Source: Streptomyces galbus (lineage in GTDB: Bacteria; Actinomycetota; Actinomycetes; Streptomycetales; Streptomycetaceae). Taken from it: 64,000 nt of DNA. The notes below the pieces were generated by a model. It was not told the origin of the DNA. It worked only from the letters and a program-made list of their open reading frames with translations, and did no database searches. A program made the position numbers and the translations under genes. Below, piece after piece: positions 9,177 to 16,649 of this stretch (position 1 is its first letter; each line of letters starts with the position of its first letter). The DNA lies in the NCBI RefSeq assembly GCF_005280195.1, contig NZ_SZPR01000031.1, forward strand, positions 262,354 through 326,353, read 5' to 3'.

Positions 9177-9272
9177 AACCCTTCCAGGGTACGGGGCGGC
9201 GGGAACCGGGGTGCCCGGGTGCGCGTTCCTCTTCCACAGGGGGCGCGCCAGGCGGCACGGGACGGGACGGGC

Positions 9273-10001
9273 ATGGGGGCGACGGAGAAGGGCACGACGA
9301 CGGGCACGCAGAGGGACACGGGGACGGGCGCCGGGAGGTCCGGGGCCGGGAAGGACGCCGACCGGCGGATCGGGCGGCGGGCCCTGCTGATCGGCGGCGC
9401 GGCGGCCGTCGTGGGTTCGGCGGTGCTGGCCCGTGACGAACTGGGGCGGCTGTGGTGGCGGCTGCCGGGCGTGGAGAAGCCGCGTGTCGAGGGCGCGGTC
9501 GACTTCCGGGGCGCGCGCTGGGTGGCGGCCTCGCCGGCCAACTTCCGCTGGGCCGACCGGCCCGACGACTACGCGATCGACCGGGTGGTCGTCCACGTCA
9601 CGCAGGGCAGCTTCGCCAGCGCGGTGAAGGTGTTCCAGGACCCGGGCCACCGGGCGGCGGCGCACTACATAGTCGGCCGGGACGGCCGCGTGACCCAGAT
9701 GATCCGCGAGCTGGACGTGGCGTTCCACGCGGGGAACCGCGAGTACAACGAGCGGAGCGTCGGCATAGAGCACGAGGGCTTCGTGGACCGGGCGTCGTCC
9801 TTCACGGACGCGATGTACGCCTCCTCGGCCCGGCTGACGGCGGGGATCTGCGCGCGCTACGGCATCCCCGTGGACCGGGCGCACATCATCGGCCACGTCG
9901 AGGTGCCCGGCGCGGACCACACGGACCCCGGCCCGCACTGGGCCTGGGACCGCTACCTCCGCCTGGTGCGCGCGGCGCGCGGAGCCGGTACGCCCGTGTG
10001 A
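9273..10001 (+). CDS. Secreted N-acetylmuramoyl-L-alanine amidase (Amidase_2/PGRP fold)
   Basis: Zinc amidase predicted to cleave the lactyl-Ala bond of peptidoglycan outside the cell. Of 242 residues, the first ~30 are Gly/Thr-rich and polar. They are followed by a double twin-arginine stretch (RRIGRRALLIGG, 31-42) and a hydrophobic segment, which suggests Tat export or a membrane anchor. Zinc ligands of the AmpD/T7-lysozyme fold are visible as H108 (VVVHVTQ), H208 (IIGHVE) and D218 (HTDPGPHW). The ATG is inferred from the downstream Tat-like signal and the GGGACGG upstream; GTG or ATG codons further 5' cannot be fully excluded. It lies between mnmA and the desulfurase gene on the opposite strand. 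Confidence 0.88.
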   Translation: MGATEKGTTTGTQRDTGTGAGRSGAGKDADRRIGRRALLIGGAAAVVGSAVLARDELGRLWWRLPGVEKPRVEGAVDFRGARWVAASPANFRWADRPDDYAIDRVVVHVTQGSFASAVKVFQDPGHRAAAHYIVGRDGRVTQMIRELDVAFHAGNREYNERSVGIEHEGFVDRASSFTDAMYASSARLTAGICARYGIPVDRAHIIGHVEVPGADHTDPGPHWAWDRYLRLVRAARGAGTPV

Positions 10002-10049
10002 GCGCGCCGGGGCCGGATCCAAAGGGAGCGTGGGCCCCGTGCCCGGTGC

Positions 10050-11219
10050 CTACGTGAGCCCCGCCGCACGCGCCCGTTCCACCGCGGGGCCGATGGCCTT
10101 GGCGAGGGCCTCGACGTCGGCCTCGGTGGAGGTGTGGCCGAGGGAGAAGCGCAGGGTGCCGCGGGCCAGGTCGGGGTCGGTGCCGGTGGCCAGCAGCACG
10201 TGGCTGGGCTGGGCCACGCCCGCGGTGCAGGCCGACCCGGTGGAGCACTCGATGCCCTGGGCGTCCAGCAGGAGCAGCAGGGAGTCGCCCTCGCAGCCGG
10301 GGAAGGAGAAGTGGGCGTTGGCCGGGAGCCGGCCCTCCGGGGCGGGGTCACCGCCGAGGACCGCGTCGGGCACGGCCGTACGGACGACGTCGACGAGCTG
10401 GTCGCGCAGGGCGCCGATCTCCCGGGCGAACCAGTCGCGCTGCTCGGCCGCGAGCCGGCCGGCGACGGCGAACGAGGCGATGGCCGGGACGTCCAGGGTG
10501 CCGGAGCGGACGTGGCGCTCCTGGCCGCCGCCGTGCAGGACGGGCACGGGGGTGTACTCGCGGCCCAGCAGCAGGGCGCCGATGCCGTACGGCCCGCCGA
10601 TCTTGTGGCCGGAGACGGTCATCGCGGCGAGGCCGGAGGCGGCGAAGTCGACGGGGACCTGACCGACGGCCTGCACCGCGTCGGCGTGCAACGGGACACC
10701 GAACTCCCGTGCCACTTCGGCCAGTTCGGCGACCGGCAGGACCGTGCCGATCTCGTTGTTGGCCCACATGACGGTGGCCAGGGCCACGTCGTCGGGGTTG
10801 CGGGCGATCGCCTCGCGCAGGACCTCGGGGTGGACGCGGCCGTGGTGGTCGACGGGGAGGTACTCGACAGTGGCGCCCTCGTGCTCGCCGAGCCAGTGGA
10901 CGGCGTCCAGGACGGCGTGGTGCTCGACGGGGCTGGCCAGGACCCGGGTGCGGGCCGGGTCGGCGTCGCGGCGGGCCCAGTACAGGCCCTTCACGGCGAG
11001 GTTGTCGGCCTCGGTGCCGCCGGAGGTGAAGACGACCTCGCTCGGGCGGGCGCCGAGCGCGTCCGCGAGGACTTCGCGGGACTCCTCGACCGTGCGGCGC
11101 GCCCGGCGCCCGGATGCGTGCAGGGAGGACGCGTTGCCGGTGACGCTCAGCGCGGCGGTCAGCGCCTCCGCCGCCTCCGGGAGCATCGGGGTCGTCGCGG
11201 CGTGGTCGAGGTATGCCAT
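10050..11219 (-). CDS. Cysteine desulfurase (IscS/NifS family)
   Basis: PLP enzyme converting L-cysteine to L-alanine and enzyme-bound persulfide, feeding sulfur to tRNA thiolation and possibly Fe-S assembly. At 389 residues it is typical for class I. The PLP lysine is K206 in SGHKIGGPYG, the aspartate of LHADAVQA stacks on the cofactor, and the persulfide-forming cysteine is C331 in STGSACTAG. Sequence starts MAYLDHAATT as usual. Context points to MnmA as partner rather than to a suf/isc cluster, since no Fe-S scaffold gene is adjacent. Confidence 0.95.
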   Translation of the reverse strand: MAYLDHAATTPMLPEAAEALTAALSVTGNASSLHASGRRARRTVEESREVLADALGARPSEVVFTSGGTEADNLAVKGLYWARRDADPARTRVLASPVEHHAVLDAVHWLGEHEGATVEYLPVDHHGRVHPEVLREAIARNPDDVALATVMWANNEIGTVLPVAELAEVAREFGVPLHADAVQAVGQVPVDFAASGLAAMTVSGHKIGGPYGIGALLLGREYTPVPVLHGGGQERHVRSGTLDVPAIASFAVAGRLAAEQRDWFAREIGALRDQLVDVVRTAVPDAVLGGDPAPEGRLPANAHFSFPGCEGDSLLLLLDAQGIECSTGSACTAGVAQPSHVLLATGTDPDLARGTLRFSLGHTSTEADVEALAKAIGPAVERARAAGLT

Positions 11220-11322
11220 GGTGACGCCGATTGTACGGCGCCCGTCGAACGAGCCCCGGGGCGCGGTCGGTCCGTGGACACGCGGGGCCCTCGCCGGTGA
11301 CCGGGCCGCTCGCGGGACGGCC

Positions 11323-11589
11323 TCAGAAGCTCCAGGAGACCGTCGAGTCGACGTGCATGAAGGCGACGAGGACGACCAGGTCGAGGACGCCGAGGGCGAG
11401 GCCCAGGTAGGCGCGGCCCTTGCGCTGCGTGCCGCGGATCAGGGCCACGGAGGCCAGGATGATCGCGGTCGGCCCGAGGAAGACGTTGAGGACCAGGAAG
11501 CCGACGAGGCCGAGGATGAACGACGCCACGGCCATGCCGTCGGTGTCGCGCAGGCCGGTGCGACGGGTGGCGGGTGCGGTGAGGTGCAT
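11323..11589 (-). CDS. DUF4190-like small membrane protein
   Basis: An 88-residue protein with a short polar N-terminus and two hydrophobic segments (AVASFILGLVGFLVLN and LGLALGVLDLVVLVAFM) flanking a positively charged RGTQRKGR loop, the layout of DUF4190 proteins. Function is unknown. It starts 15 bp downstream of another small membrane protein on the same strand, and the pair runs divergently from a TetR regulator, so it is probably controlled by that regulator. Confidence 0.78.
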   Translation of the reverse strand: MHLTAPATRRTGLRDTDGMAVASFILGLVGFLVLNVFLGPTAIILASVALIRGTQRKGRAYLGLALGVLDLVVLVAFMHVDSTVSWSF

Positions 11590-11604
11590 GACTGATCAGC
11601 TCCT

Positions 11605-11769
11605 TCAGCGGTGGCCGGCACTGCGGCGGCCGTGGCGCTCACGGACGGCGAAGATGACGAGCCAGCCCGCGATGACGGCGGCGGCGACGAGGGTGAAGCC
11701 GAACGGCGCGTGGGCCACGGTGCCCAGGACCACGCCGAGCAGCAGGAGTGCGGCGACGAGGAACAGCAT
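11605..11769 (-). CDS. Small two-TM membrane protein, unknown function
   Basis: A 54-residue protein starting MLFLVAALLL, with two hydrophobic stretches separated by a short AHAPFG loop and ending in a basic, histidine-containing tail (RERHGRRSAGHR). This ATG is preferred over an upstream one that would add 27 residues rich in Cys and Asn: AGGGGGG lies at a suitable distance from this start, and the longer version would run into the operator-like dyad. It is first gene of a likely two-gene unit with the DUF4190-like gene. No recognised family. Confidence 0.6.
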   Translation of the reverse strand: MLFLVAALLLLGVVLGTVAHAPFGFTLVAAAVIAGWLVIFAVRERHGRRSAGHR

Positions 11770-11824
11770 GGGATCCAATCCCCCCTTCGAGACGGGGTCG
11801 GTGCCGTCTCCGTGACATTTCGGT

Positions 11825-11848
11825 GAACAGTTGTAGGTACAGTTGTTC
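11825..11848. promoter_or_regulatory. Candidate TetR operator 1 (24-bp interrupted palindrome)
   Basis: The 24 bp read as GAACA-nn-TGTA-nn-TACA-nn-TGTTC, symmetric at 18 of 24 positions. It lies in the AT-richer gap between the TetR gene and the divergent small membrane protein genes, upstream of the latter. Its left half GAACAGTTGT recurs exactly 69 bp away next to the TetR start. Assignment to the neighbouring TetR protein is inference from position. Confidence 0.55.
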
Positions 11849-11893
11849 ACTGAGTTCCCAGTCTAGCGCGATCCACAACTTTCCAATTACAGA

Positions 11894-11909
11894 GAACAGT
11901 TGTTAACTG
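11894..11909. promoter_or_regulatory. Candidate TetR operator 2 / autoregulatory site
   Basis: Contains GAACAGTTGT, identical to the left arm of the first dyad, overlapping a perfect inverted repeat CAGTT-gtt-AACTG. It ends six bases before the TetR start codon, where binding would block transcription or initiation of the regulator gene itself. Confidence 0.5.
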
Positions 11910-11915
11910 GATGAC

Positions 11916-12542
11916 ATGAGTCACACCGTGGGCATCCGGCAGGTCCAGAAGCAGAAGACCCGGCAGGCGCTCCTGGACGCGGCCCTGGCCCTGCTGGAGG
12001 AGCAGAGCCTGAGCAGCCTCGGCCTGCGCGAGGTCACCCGGGCCGTCGGGGTCGCCCCGACCGCCTTCTACCGGCACTTCCGCTCCACCGCCGACCTGGG
12101 CGTGGCCCTGGTCGAGGAAGCCCTCGGGAGCCTGCACCGGATGGTGCGGTCGACGGTGACCGCGGCCGACTCGAGCGACGAACGCATCCACCGCGCTGTG
12201 GAGTTGATCGCCCGTCACGTGGACGCGTACCCCGCTCACGTCCGCTTCATCGCCCGCGAGCGACATGGCGGGGTCCAGTCGGTGCGGGAGGCGATACGCG
12301 GCCAACTGGGCCGGTTCGCCGAGGAGGTGCGCGACGAGCTGGCGCAGGACCCCGAGGCGCGCGGCTGGAGCGAGGACGACCTGCTCATGCTCTCCCACCT
12401 CTACGTCGACCAGATGCTCGCCACCTCCTCGCTCTTCCTGGAGGCACTGGACGGCCCCGAGAGCGAGCGCGAGCGGATCACCCGGCTCGCCACCCGGCAG
12501 ATGCGGCTGATCAGCATCGGCCGCCGGCACTGGCTCGATTGA
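11916..12542 (+). CDS. TetR-family transcriptional regulator
   Basis: A 208-residue repressor-type protein. The N-terminal helix-turn-helix spans ~15-60 (RQALLDAALALL ... LREVTRAVGVAPTAFYRHF), followed by an all-helical ligand domain with a conserved VRFIARERHG segment seen in the FabR-like branch. The ligand is unknown. The gene diverges from two small membrane protein genes, and the shared 146-bp gap holds two related dyads sharing GAACAGTTGT; the simplest reading is autoregulation plus control of those genes. No fatty-acid gene is adjacent, so a FabR-like role is not supported. Confidence 0.92.
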   Translation: MSHTVGIRQVQKQKTRQALLDAALALLEEQSLSSLGLREVTRAVGVAPTAFYRHFRSTADLGVALVEEALGSLHRMVRSTVTAADSSDERIHRAVELIARHVDAYPAHVRFIARERHGGVQSVREAIRGQLGRFAEEVRDELAQDPEARGWSEDDLLMLSHLYVDQMLATSSLFLEALDGPESERERITRLATRQMRLISIGRRHWLD

Positions 12543-12582
12543 GCCGGTGGTGGGGGTGAGTTCCGGCCGCGTCGCGCCCGTC

Positions 12583-12632
12583 GGCTCCAGTTCCGGCTCC
12601 GACTCCGGCTCCGGTTCCGGTTCCGGTTCCGG
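12583..12632. repeat. Degenerate hexanucleotide tandem repeat (GGYTCC)n
   Basis: Eight consecutive six-base units, mostly GGCTCC or GGTTCC with one AGTTCC and one GACTCC, sit in the short gap between the convergent TetR and WYL genes. The last three complete units are identical, which suggests recent slippage. It is not part of any gene I accept. Confidence 0.85.
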
Positions 12633-12640
12633 CCCGGGTT

Positions 12641-13621
12641 CTATCCGGACGCGCGGTCGGCGGTCCCGTACATCCGCGTGACGGAGGCGGCCGCCGCACG
12701 CAGTTCCTCGCGCGCCTCGGGCGGGTCGAGGACCTCCACCTGGTCGGAGAACGCGAGGAGCTGGCGGACGGCCACGAGGAGGGGGAAGGCCAGCCGGACG
12801 GTCACCCACGCGCTCCCGCCGTCGTCCTCGGCGGGCGGCCCGGTCAGGTGCGCGGCGTTCATCCGCAGGAACATGTCGAGCCGGGGACGCCGTACCCGCA
12901 CGGTCACGGCGTAGGCGTCGGGCCGGTCCTCGACCTGGCGGCGCAGCACCTCCCAGGCGTCGGCGAGTTCGACGCCCGGCCGCCGGCGCACCGGGTCGTC
13001 CAGGACCGCCGCCGAGCGCACCCGGTCCGCGCGGAAGAGCTGCGGGGCGCCGCGCCGGTCGGCGACCAGGTACCAGACGCCCGCCTTGGAGACGAGGCCG
13101 TACGGGTCGACGGTGTAGGTGCGCGTTTCGCGGGCGCCGCTGTGGCGGTAGCGCAGGCGCAGTCGGCGGTCGGCGAAGACCGCGTCCTGGAGGGTGTCCA
13201 GGTCGGCGGCGGGCTGCGGGCCGCCCTTCCAGCGGGTGGCGTCGACCAGGATCCGCCGGCTGGTGACCTCGGCGGCCGGGCGGTACGGCGCGGGCAGCGC
13301 GGCCATGACCTTGCGCAGGGCGGAGCCCAGGGCCGCGTCCAGGCCGAGGGCGGCGTGCGCGCCCTGGGCCGCCAGGATGAACAGGGCCCGCGACTCGTCG
13401 GCGGTCAGTCCGGTGACGTCCGTGCGGAAGCCGGGGAGCAGGTGGATGCCGCCGTGCCGGCCGCGCTCGGCGTAGACCGGCACGCCCGACGCCGACAGGG
13501 CCTAGACGTCGCGGTAGACGGTGCGCACCGACACCTCCAGCCGTTCGGCGAGTTCGGGTGCGGGCACGCGGCCGCGGGTCTGCAGGAGCAGCAGGATCGC
13601 CAGCAGGCGGTCGGACTTCAC
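12641..13621 (-). pseudogene. YafY-type HTH/WYL transcriptional regulator interrupted by an in-frame TAG
   Basis: Read through, this is a 326-residue regulator: N-terminal HTH_11 (MKSDRLLAILLLLQ ... VRTVYRDV) and a C-terminal WYL domain (VWYLVADRRG; later a WCX-like extension). Codon 40, at 13504-13502, is TAG where the family has Glu in RDVEALSA; one G-to-T change on the coding strand explains it. The HTH is thereby cut off from the ligand/effector part. Reinitiation at the GTG seven codons downstream (VPVYAERG) would give a 280-residue protein without DNA-binding domain. The GTG start was taken from the family-typical MKSDRLL. It diverges from a TIGR03086-type gene, the usual regulatory target in this arrangement. 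Sequencing error is the main alternative. Confidence 0.85.
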
Positions 13622-13733
13622 GCGCCCAGCATCGCGCCGCCCGGAAGTCCGTCGCAAATCCTGACGGAAACTGTCAGGTTATGCGGTGAGCATCGCCTGC
13701 GTACCGAGTCACCGAACGGCAGGAGAGACCCCC

Positions 13734-14363
13734 ATGACCACCCAGCTCACCGCAGACCGCCGGCCCGCCTGTGCCGTCGACCCGCGCCCCGTCTACGCCC
13801 GCGCCACCGAGCAGGCGGCCGCCGTGATCGCGGCGGTGCGGCCCGAGCAGCTCACCGGGCCCACGCCGTGCGCGGAGTTCGACGTACGGACGCTGCTCTC
13901 CCACGTCCTGGGCGGCACCCTGCGGATCGCGGTCGTCGGCGAGGGCGGCGACGGGCTCGCCGTCCACCCGTTCGTGGACGGGGTCGCCGACGACGCCTGG
14001 CCGCGGGCCTACGCCGAGGTCCGGGCGCGCGTGCTCGCGGCGTGGGAGCCCGACGAGCGGCTGACCGCCCTGGTGCGGGTGCCGTGGGGCGAGGTGCCCG
14101 GGCACGCGGGGCTCTCCGGATACGTGATGGAACTCGTCGCCCACACCTGGGACCTGAACGAGGCGCTGGGCCGGCCGGTCGAACTGGCCGACGACCTGGC
14201 CGGGTTCGCGCTGGCGGCCGCGCACCGGGCGCTGCCCGACCCGGAGCGCGACGCGGACACGCCGTTCGCCGCGGCCCAGGAGGTGGCCGAGGGCGCGGAC
14301 GCCTACGCGCGGCTGGCGGCCTGGCTCGGGCGGGCGCCGCTGGCGCCGGCCACCGACGCCTGA
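13734..14363 (+). CDS. TIGR03086-type metal-binding protein (DinB / maleylpyruvate isomerase-like fold)
   Basis: A 209-residue protein of the four-helix DinB-like superfamily, many members of which use mycothiol as a cofactor in actinobacteria. The recognisable pattern is TPCAEFDVRTLLSHVLGG near residue 48 and a second histidine in MELVAHTWDLNEALGRP, the two places where metal ligands normally sit. The ATG follows AGGAGAG at good spacing; an in-frame ATG 16 codons upstream lacks this. It is divergent from the broken WYL regulator, so its control may be altered in this strain. Exact reaction unknown. Confidence 0.85.
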   Translation: MTTQLTADRRPACAVDPRPVYARATEQAAAVIAAVRPEQLTGPTPCAEFDVRTLLSHVLGGTLRIAVVGEGGDGLAVHPFVDGVADDAWPRAYAEVRARVLAAWEPDERLTALVRVPWGEVPGHAGLSGYVMELVAHTWDLNEALGRPVELADDLAGFALAAAHRALPDPERDADTPFAAAQEVAEGADAYARLAAWLGRAPLAPATDA

Positions 14364-14391
14364 GCGGCGCCCGCCGCGACCGCGGCCCCGC

Positions 14392-15243
14392 TCAGCCCCG
14401 CAGGACCCGGGCGAGCTGGCGGGACTGCGCGACCAGGCGGTCCCGGCTGTCCCAGACCTCGGCGTCCTCCTCCAGGAAGCCGCCCGCGAGGTTGCGCGTG
14501 GTGATCGCCACGCGCACGGGGCCGGGGGCCGGCCGGGCGCGGACGTGGACGGTCAGCTCGACGGTCGGCACCCAGCCGGAGACGCCGAGGTCGAAGGCGG
14601 TGGGCGGCAGCGCGTCCACGGCGAGGAGCAGCGAGAAGGGGTCGTGGTCGCGGCCGTCGGCCAGGCCGAACCAGGCGCGCATCTCGCCCTTGCCGGACGG
14701 CTGCCCGAGCGCCCAGCCGACCGTCGCCGGGTCCAGCTTCAGCATCAGCCGGTCGGCGATGGGCTGCTGGTCGCCCTGCGGGACGGGGTTGTCCTCGGGG
14801 CCGAAGCACTGGCTCGGCGGCGGGATCGCGGGCGGCTCCGCCGAGGTGCGGACGTCGTCGGGCAGGGCGTCGAGGTCGCCGTAGGAGGCCAGGACGCGGA
14901 TCCGCTCGACCTCCCGGCCCTCCTCGTCGTACTGCAGGAGGGACGCCTGGCCGGTGGAGAGGGTGCGGCCGGTGCGCACGGTCTCGGTGCGCACGACGGC
15001 CGGGCCCGGCCGGGAGGCGCTGAGGTAGTGCGCGGTGAGGGTGAAGGGGTCGCCGTGCGGCAGGGTGTCCGCGAGGGCCCGGCCGAGCACGGCGAGCAGG
15101 TAGCCGCCGTTGACCGCGCCGAAGATGGTCCAGCCGTCAGAGAGGTCGATGCCGTAGAGGCCGGGTTCGCGCTCGGTGACCGCGGTGTCGCGGTCGAACT
15201 CGCTGTCGCCGACGGCGGCGGGAGCGGTGACTGCTTCTGACAT
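14392..15243 (-). CDS. Acyl-CoA thioesterase-like double hotdog protein (TesB/4HBT family)
   Basis: A 283-residue protein with the two-hotdog layout of TesB-like thioesterases: an N-terminal half around IFGAVNGGYLLAVLGRAL and a C-terminal half around DALPPTAFDLG with terminal AEVWDSRDRLVAQSRQLARVLRG. Probably hydrolyses acyl-CoA in the cytoplasm; chain length is unknown. The ATG has no clear Shine-Dalgarno, and a TAGTAT -10-like box ends about 23 nt upstream, which implies a very short leader. A TetR-operator-like dyad overlaps that box. The longer TTG start, five codons upstream, is unlikely. Confidence 0.85.
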   Translation of the reverse strand: MSEAVTAPAAVGDSEFDRDTAVTEREPGLYGIDLSDGWTIFGAVNGGYLLAVLGRALADTLPHGDPFTLTAHYLSASRPGPAVVRTETVRTGRTLSTGQASLLQYDEEGREVERIRVLASYGDLDALPDDVRTSAEPPAIPPPSQCFGPEDNPVPQGDQQPIADRLMLKLDPATVGWALGQPSGKGEMRAWFGLADGRDHDPFSLLLAVDALPPTAFDLGVSGWVPTVELTVHVRARPAPGPVRVAITTRNLAGGFLEEDAEVWDSRDRLVAQSRQLARVLRG

Positions 15244-15265
15244 GGGTGAACCGTACAACAGGATA

Positions 15266-15284
15266 ATACTAAGCGGTAGCTTTT
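15266..15284 (-). promoter_or_regulatory. Thioesterase promoter with imperfect CTAAGC-N4-GCTT operator
   Basis: On the minus strand a -10-like TAGTAT overlaps a dyad that reads CTAAGC-ggta-GCTTTT on the plus strand; AAGC and GCTT form exact arms. CTAAGC...GCTTAG-type sites are common for TetR/AcrR-family repressors of acyl-CoA genes. No such repressor is adjacent, so the cognate protein is unknown. Confidence 0.4.
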
Positions 15285-15407
15285 CTCGTGGGCCGCGGCG
15301 TCCCGGCGGCGGAGGACACCTGCCACCGGGTGAAGGTCCGGCAATATCTCGGTAAGTGTCCGTACTCGTCCGTAAACCCGTGAACGCCGCGTGCCCTCTC
15401 TTAGGAC

Positions 15408-16649
15408 ATGAGCCTCACCGGGACTCCGTTCCTCTACACCCTGATCGTGCTGTCCGTCGTCGCGGTCGCGCTGCCGCTGGCGCTGTGGTCGCGGCTGCGC
15501 GGCCCGCAAGTGCTGCGCGCCGCCGCCCGCGTGCTGATGCTGCTGTTCGCCCAGGGCACCGCGATCGCCCTGGTCTTCGTGCTGGTCAACAACGCCAACA
15601 ACCTGTACGACACCTGGGACGACCTGCTCGGCACCGGCAGCCACGTGCGGCAGGCCGCCGACCTGGGCCGGGACGGCACCGGCGGCGTCGAGCTGAGCAA
15701 CCTCCCGCGGGTCCGGCAGGAGTTCACGGCCGCCCAGGGCGCCGGCATGCACGCGGCCGGCGGGGTGCGGGTCACCCAGCTCGACGGCCGGGTCTCCGGG
15801 GTGAACGCCGAGGTCTACGTCTGGCTGCCCCCGCAGTACGACCGGCCCGCCTACCGCACCCACCGCTTCCCCGTGGTGGAGCTGCTCCCGGGCTACCCCG
15901 GCTCCGCGAAGTCGTGGTTCGGCTCGCTGAAGGTGCACGAGCAGCTCCTGCCGCTGATGCGCGAGGGCAAAGTCGCCCCCTTCATCCTGGTCGCCCCGCG
16001 CACCACGCTGCTGCCCGGCGTGGACACCGGATGCGCCAACATCCCGGGCACGGTCAACGCCGACTCCTGGCTGAGCCTGGACGTGCCGCGGATGGTCATG
16101 GACAACTTCAGGGCCCAGTCCGCGCCCCAGGGCTGGGCGGTCGCCGGCTACTCGGCCGGCGCCCACTGCGCCGCCAAGCTGGCGGTCGCCCACCCCGACC
16201 GCTACCGGGCCGCGGTGACCATGTCCGGCTACAACGACCCGATCGCCGAGCGCACCTCCCTGGCCGCGCAGAGCCGCTCGCTGCGCGCGCAGAACAACCC
16301 GTACGTACTGCTGCGCCGGGCCGCCACCCCGCCGCCCGTCGCGCTGTACGTCTCCGGCCAGCCGGGCGACGGCTACGAGGCCGGCGAGGCACTCCGCAAG
16401 GAGGCCAAGGCGCCGACCAGCGTGCACGTGGTCTACATCCCGAAGAGCGCGGGCGGTCACACCATGGCGCTGTGGCGGCCGCAGGTGGTGCCCGCCTTCA
16501 CCTGGCTCACCGTCCAGCTCGGTCAGGGACACCCGGTGCGGGAGCCGAAGGGGGCGGCTGCTCCTCACGCACCGTCGAGCGGCGGTGCCAGGCACGCGGC
16601 GCTCGCCAGTGGTAGCGCATCGCGAGAAGGCGCAGCACGAAGGCGGTGA
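15408..16649 (+). CDS. Membrane-anchored esterase (PF00756 / antigen 85-like alpha/beta fold)
   Basis: A 413-residue protein with two N-terminal hydrophobic segments (LYTLIVLSVVAVALPLAL and VLMLLFAQGTAIALVFVL) and an extracytoplasmic esterase domain. The nucleophile is S249 in AGYSAGAH, the likely catalytic His is in GGHTMALW, and the strand VVELLPGYPG is typical of the D-esterase/mycolyltransferase-like family. Substrate unknown; mycolate transfer is unlikely in Streptomyces. The last ~45 residues are Ala/Gly/Arg-rich and are encoded by DNA that is also the 3' end of the convergent TRIC gene, so this tail is probably not structural. Confidence 0.87.
   Translation: MSLTGTPFLYTLIVLSVVAVALPLALWSRLRGPQVLRAAARVLMLLFAQGTAIALVFVLVNNANNLYDTWDDLLGTGSHVRQAADLGRDGTGGVELSNLPRVRQEFTAAQGAGMHAAGGVRVTQLDGRVSGVNAEVYVWLPPQYDRPAYRTHRFPVVELLPGYPGSAKSWFGSLKVHEQLLPLMREGKVAPFILVAPRTTLLPGVDTGCANIPGTVNADSWLSLDVPRMVMDNFRAQSAPQGWAVAGYSAGAHCAAKLAVAHPDRYRAAVTMSGYNDPIAERTSLAAQSRSLRAQNNPYVLLRRAATPPPVALYVSGQPGDGYEAGEALRKEAKAPTSVHVVYIPKSAGGHTMALWRPQVVPAFTWLTVQLGQGHPVREPKGAAAPHAPSSGGARHAALASGSASREGAARRR

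Noticed and set aside
11770..11850. Extended N-terminus (Cys/Asn-rich) of the 54-residue membrane protein
   Set aside because: It would run through the operator-like dyad, and a better ribosome-binding site precedes the inner ATG.
11916..12542. TetR protein as FabR (unsaturated fatty acid regulator)
   Set aside because: There is family resemblance only; no desaturase or fab gene is adjacent and the divergent genes are small membrane proteins.
12583..12632. Glu-Pro repeat protein encoded through the hexamer repeat
   Set aside because: The frame joins antisense of the TetR gene with the repeat, has no start signal, and is best read as intergenic slippage DNA.
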